Below the pieces are notes generated by a model. That model was given only the letters and a program-made list of their open reading frames with translations. It searched no databases and was not told the origin of the DNA. A program made the translations under genes and the position numbers. A stretch of DNA of 64,000 bases from contig NHZP01000063.1 in assembly GCA_003313425.1 (NCBI GenBank), positions 124,001-188,000 on the forward strand. Reading direction: 5' to 3'. How positions within the stretch are numbered: the first letter of the stretch is position 1; the number at the start of each line of letters is the position of its first letter. Source of the DNA: Pseudopyrenochaeta lycopersici. Its lineage: Eukaryota; Ascomycota; Dothideomycetes; Pleosporales; Pseudopyrenochaetaceae. Shown piece by piece: positions 60,797 to 64,000 of this stretch.

Positions 60797-62055
60797 ATGT
60801 ATTCGGCCTGGCAGGTCTGTTCGGGGTCCATTAGGGATTGACGGTCTCCAAAGGCTCTCGAGAATCTCCAGCTCAACGAGAGCCTGCCGATTCCGTCAAG
60901 GGCTGCTGTAGGACCGAACCAGGTGCTTGTTCGCATTCGCGCTGCTGCCGTCAACGCCCGCGACATGATGGTCATCGCTAACGATCCCAACTTCCCCCTT
61001 CATACCGCCCGCAACCTCACCCCTTGTGCCGACGGAGCTGGGGAAATCGTATTCGCTGGCGAGTCTACCGCGTTGAAGGAAGGGGAACGGGTCATTCTCA
61101 CTCCTGGGGCCTGGGAGGGAGGATCCGAGATCCCGTCTCTCGAGGACTTCCAAGGCAAGGGGGCTGGAAATATCCAGGGCACACTAAGGCAGTACGCCGT
61201 ATTGGTGAGCTGCCCTAGCCTCCCGGAACTTTTGAAAATGGTTGACGACGGGTATAGGAGAGCTCCCATGTCCTCGTGGCGCCAGCCCACCTGAGCTTCC
61301 AAGAGATGGCAGCCATCCCCACCGCAGGCGGAACTGCTATGAACGCTCTCTGTTTCGGGCCCGTCCCTATCGAGGTAGGCATGACGGTCCTTACACAAGG
61401 CACAGGAGGCGTGAGCTGCTTTGCTATCCAAGTGCGTTTCCATGATCATCGAAAGGGGGGAGGGAAGGCTGCGAAGGGGATTGTTAGCTAAGTATCATAA
61501 AACAGATCGCTTCAGCAATGGGAGCCACGGTGATCGCGACATCGTCTTCGGACGAGAACCTGGCGCAAGCGAAGGCTTTGGGCGCCTCGCACACGATCAA
61601 CTACGCCACCAACCCCGCATGGCACGAGGAGGTCCTTCGCCTCACCGACGGGCGCGGAGTCGACCACGTGGTGGATGTTGTTGGGGCGCAGACGATTGAG
61701 AAGAGCATTAATTGCACCCAGCATGGCGGTCTGGTCAGCCTCATTGGCTTCCTTGGAGGGCCTCAGAAAGTGGAGGTCGTGGAGCCCCTGATCTTCGGCG
61801 CGAAAACTTGTAAGTTGCTCTCATGTGAAACAAGACAGCCCGGTCGCAATGAGACTGCTAACATGTACGCATCTCACAGTGAGAGGTGTTTTCAGTATTA
61901 GAAACGATCATTTGCAAGCTTTGCTGGACTTGCTCAAGAAGAACATGATCCACCCTAAGATTGGTAATGTGTTCGACTGGCACAGAGCCAAGGAGGCTTT
62001 TCAAAGGTCCATGAAGGCCAGTAATACTTGTGGAAAAATATGCATCACTTGTTAA
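60797..62055 (+). pseudogene. MDR-type zinc-free alcohol dehydrogenase/quinone oxidoreductase, early nonsense codon
   Basis: Exons 60797-61204, 61258-61431, 61506-61809 and 61880-62055 join in frame through GT-AG introns of 53-74 bp to 353 codons. The N-terminal GroES-like fold includes VLVRIRAAAVNARDMM and DGAGEIV. The Rossmann part includes TQGTGGVSCFAIQIASAMG, GASHTINY and GVDHVVDVVG. No zinc-ligand Cys/His set is evident, as in quinone-oxidoreductase-like members; the reaction is NAD(P)H-dependent. TGA at codon 15 (60839-60841) interrupts the start. CGA to TGA, a C-to-T change, would explain it. A shorter protein from Met near 60966 would lack the first strands of the fold. Otherwise the gene is clean, so loss is recent or another start upstream is spliced in. 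Confidence 0.8.
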
Positions 62056-62889
62056 GTGGCCTCAGCACCTGGCGGCTCGCTAGGCAAATCTTTGAACACC
62101 TTTTTTGCGTCCTCGCGCTACCTCATTTCCTAACCTTATCTGCGCCAGTATAACGTTAACACATCTGAAGCTCCTGTGACCGAACAGAAGAACACGTGAA
62201 ATGCTGGATTGGTTTTGAAGTGGATCAACAAATAAACTACGGCCTTTTCCGGTTCTGCGAAATCTCTCCGAAATGGCCGTAGCACGGCTCAACAGGACTC
62301 AGTAGCGCAACGATAATTGATAAATGTCTCAATTGTGTAGCAAACCGGGCATGTTTTAGATTAAAATTAATCGAGACCTATATAATAAATCAAGGGCCTG
62401 CCTCCATGCTCTGATCAATAAATTGAGTCATAATCGCATCGTCAATAGTAAATTGAGAGCCGCCAATTAATTGCCGAGTTGCTTGTGAGTCTCCCACTGT
62501 TTGTTTACACCTCGGGAGCTGCATGTAGGGGTTCAATGGCCTGCGGTAGTGATAGAGTGCTTCGGCGATAGGGCTACTACTGTCAGATTGTCAAATACAA
62601 GGAAAGAGCGATGAATAGTAAGACCGATAACTATTTCGATCTACGGAACCTCCGGAAGCAGAGGAGCTATAGAAGAGAGGAACAGACAGAACACAATCAA
62701 TGATCATCCCTTCTGACCAAAAACATTCATTAAATTCTGACAACTACATTCACTAGCAATGCTACAGATTACTATTAGAGGCAACACGAGGCAGAGTGGA
62801 ACACGTTCAGTTAAATTAATCTTCGCTAGAGAAGCATCTTACAATACACTATTATATTACCTATCAACAATAAACAAAACCGCCTAATT
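62056..62889. other. Interval holding a dispersed repeat
   Basis: No gene. 62590-62740 is copy 2 of the repeat at 44160-44330. A gtggaacacgtt word near 62795 resembles a Fot1-type tip. Confidence 0.5.
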
Positions 62890-63660
62890 ATTCTTCGAGC
62901 AGCCTATAACCGTAAGCGACATATGCGGGCTCTAATTGCTCTCTGTGCACGTCGGAGAGTTTCACTCAGTGTAGCTGACTGGCTAGAAATATATGAGCTA
63001 CTACTATCAGCCAATCCAGCTATTGCAGATCTCGTAGACGTGAGTAGGTGACAACTAGCTCGTCTACTTGAAAAGAACTACGAAGAATATTAATCAAAGA
63101 TCAAGATAAAGCTAGAGGATGCTAGAAGCCTTATTTACATCTCTACAGACATGTGGACATCACCAGGTTGCCGTAGCTATCTAGCAGTCTGTGTACAATG
63201 GGTTGGACATGACTATAAGCTAGAGAAAGCTCTCCTAGGCCTACCACGAGCCTTATTCTTATATTCTGGCGAGTTACAGGCTAAGGCATTGTTTCGAGTA
63301 TTTAACGATATTAGCATTACTACTAGAATTGGGCACCACACTAGTAATAACGCGACGTTAAACAACACGCTTCTAGAAGGAATTGCAGCGAAGCTACAGG
63401 TTAAATATCAGGTCTAATTTAACACTATACGACGCCGAATTCGATGCCTTAATAACCCTGCCGCCACCTCTTCTTGGAAGCGGTTACAGCAACCTGGGAG
63501 ATAAGTGGCCTAGACCCTGCGTTTCAAGACCAGGAAGGTCAACGAGAGAGTGCTCAAGTACTGCTGACATGTGCGGACCGACTTTTGATGAGAGTGTGTT
63601 TAATCACAGCAGATCTGTTCGGTTCGGACTAACTTAAGAGATTGGACTCGCACGTAGGTT
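62890..63660 (+). pseudogene. hAT transposase relic
   Basis: Recognisable pieces are RVSLSVADWLEIYELLLSAN, ISTDMWTSPGCRSYLAVCVQ (first catalytic Asp), TRIGHHTSNNATLN where relatives read IGYFTGDNATNND, and a trace of the RRIRC block in another frame near 63430. The second catalytic Asp is not preserved. Stops interrupt it before and after. No terminus was found, and the C-terminal dimerisation block is not seen before the window ends. Confidence 0.75.
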
Positions 63661-64000
63661 AAACGCAGATGGTGAGCCGATAGATCAGTCTTTTCAATGC
63701 CTTTTTACCCCAATACCTGAGAGTATGAAGGCCCAATTGATGTCTGGAGTAAAACTCTTGAATCAAAGGTCATAACAACGTATAGGACCAGCAAGTCAGA
63801 ATCTTTCTAACCCTAGGCAACTACAAACTTATAGTACTCCGCAACGTCAAAAGAAAAGACCACAAGACCTGGGGTCTGCAGTATTAAAATCATCTCGAGT
63901 ATTTTTTTGTACGCACGTGAATTCTGCCCCGTCCCCTTGCAGCGCGTGAAACGCGCTCCTGCCTGCCTATTGACGCCTAATCGCACCCTGCCCCCACGTG

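Noticed and set aside
1..64000. Secondary-metabolite cluster, CRISPR array, rRNA or tRNA genes
   Set aside because: No backbone enzyme, repeat-spacer array or RNA gene signature was seen on either strand.

Overview
The window reads as an accessory, repeat-rich stretch of a filamentous ascomycete (Pezizomycotina) chromosome. The reasons are genes with 46-95 bp GT-AG introns, a Con-10 type protein, a DUF3455 secreted protein, a DUF3435/FluG-type protein, fungal pogo/Fot1 and hAT transposons, and C-to-T nonsense lesions in repeats that look like repeat-induced point mutation (RIP). Class is uncertain; Dothideomycetes is only a guess. I saw no rRNA, tRNA or CRISPR array.

Left arm (1-10.4 kb): a Ty1/copia element, cut by the window edge, ends in a 124 bp LTR at 3586 and abuts the 3' part of a ferric reductase gene. 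A tandem repeat, a solo copy of the same LTR with a 5 bp target duplication, a TA-flanked MITE and a secreted DUF3455 gene follow. At 7767-10385 (minus) lies a complete five-exon gene for a DUF3435 tyrosine recombinase with a C-terminal zinc-finger region. DUF3435 proteins are the captains of Starship giant transposons, and ferric reductases are recurrent Starship cargo, so the left arm may be the captain end of a Starship that continues beyond base 1. This is inference; no boundary is proven.

Middle (10.4-32 kb): a long gene-free, RIP-like tract is followed by a pogo element with perfect 45 bp inverted repeats, a degenerate hAT, an intact hAT and a pogo fragment. Then comes an island of cellular genes: a short-chain dehydrogenase, a coiled-coil protein, a Con-10 protein, a CHZ-like gene split by nested MITEs, and a divergent trehalose-6-phosphate synthase.

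Right arm (32-64 kb): two inverted copies of one pogo family, a frameshifted bZIP gene, a full-length hAT, a small secreted Lys/Glu/Asp-rich protein, another pogo, three more hATs (one carrying a MITE), a cellular gene stub trapped between two hATs, an MDR-type oxidoreductase with an early nonsense codon, and a terminal hAT relic.

Cellular genes are few and several are broken by insertions or single lesions, while five bounded hAT elements lack matching target duplications. That suggests repeated rearrangement as well as transposition. There is no operon logic; what links the genes is shared residence in a transposon-dominated compartment.
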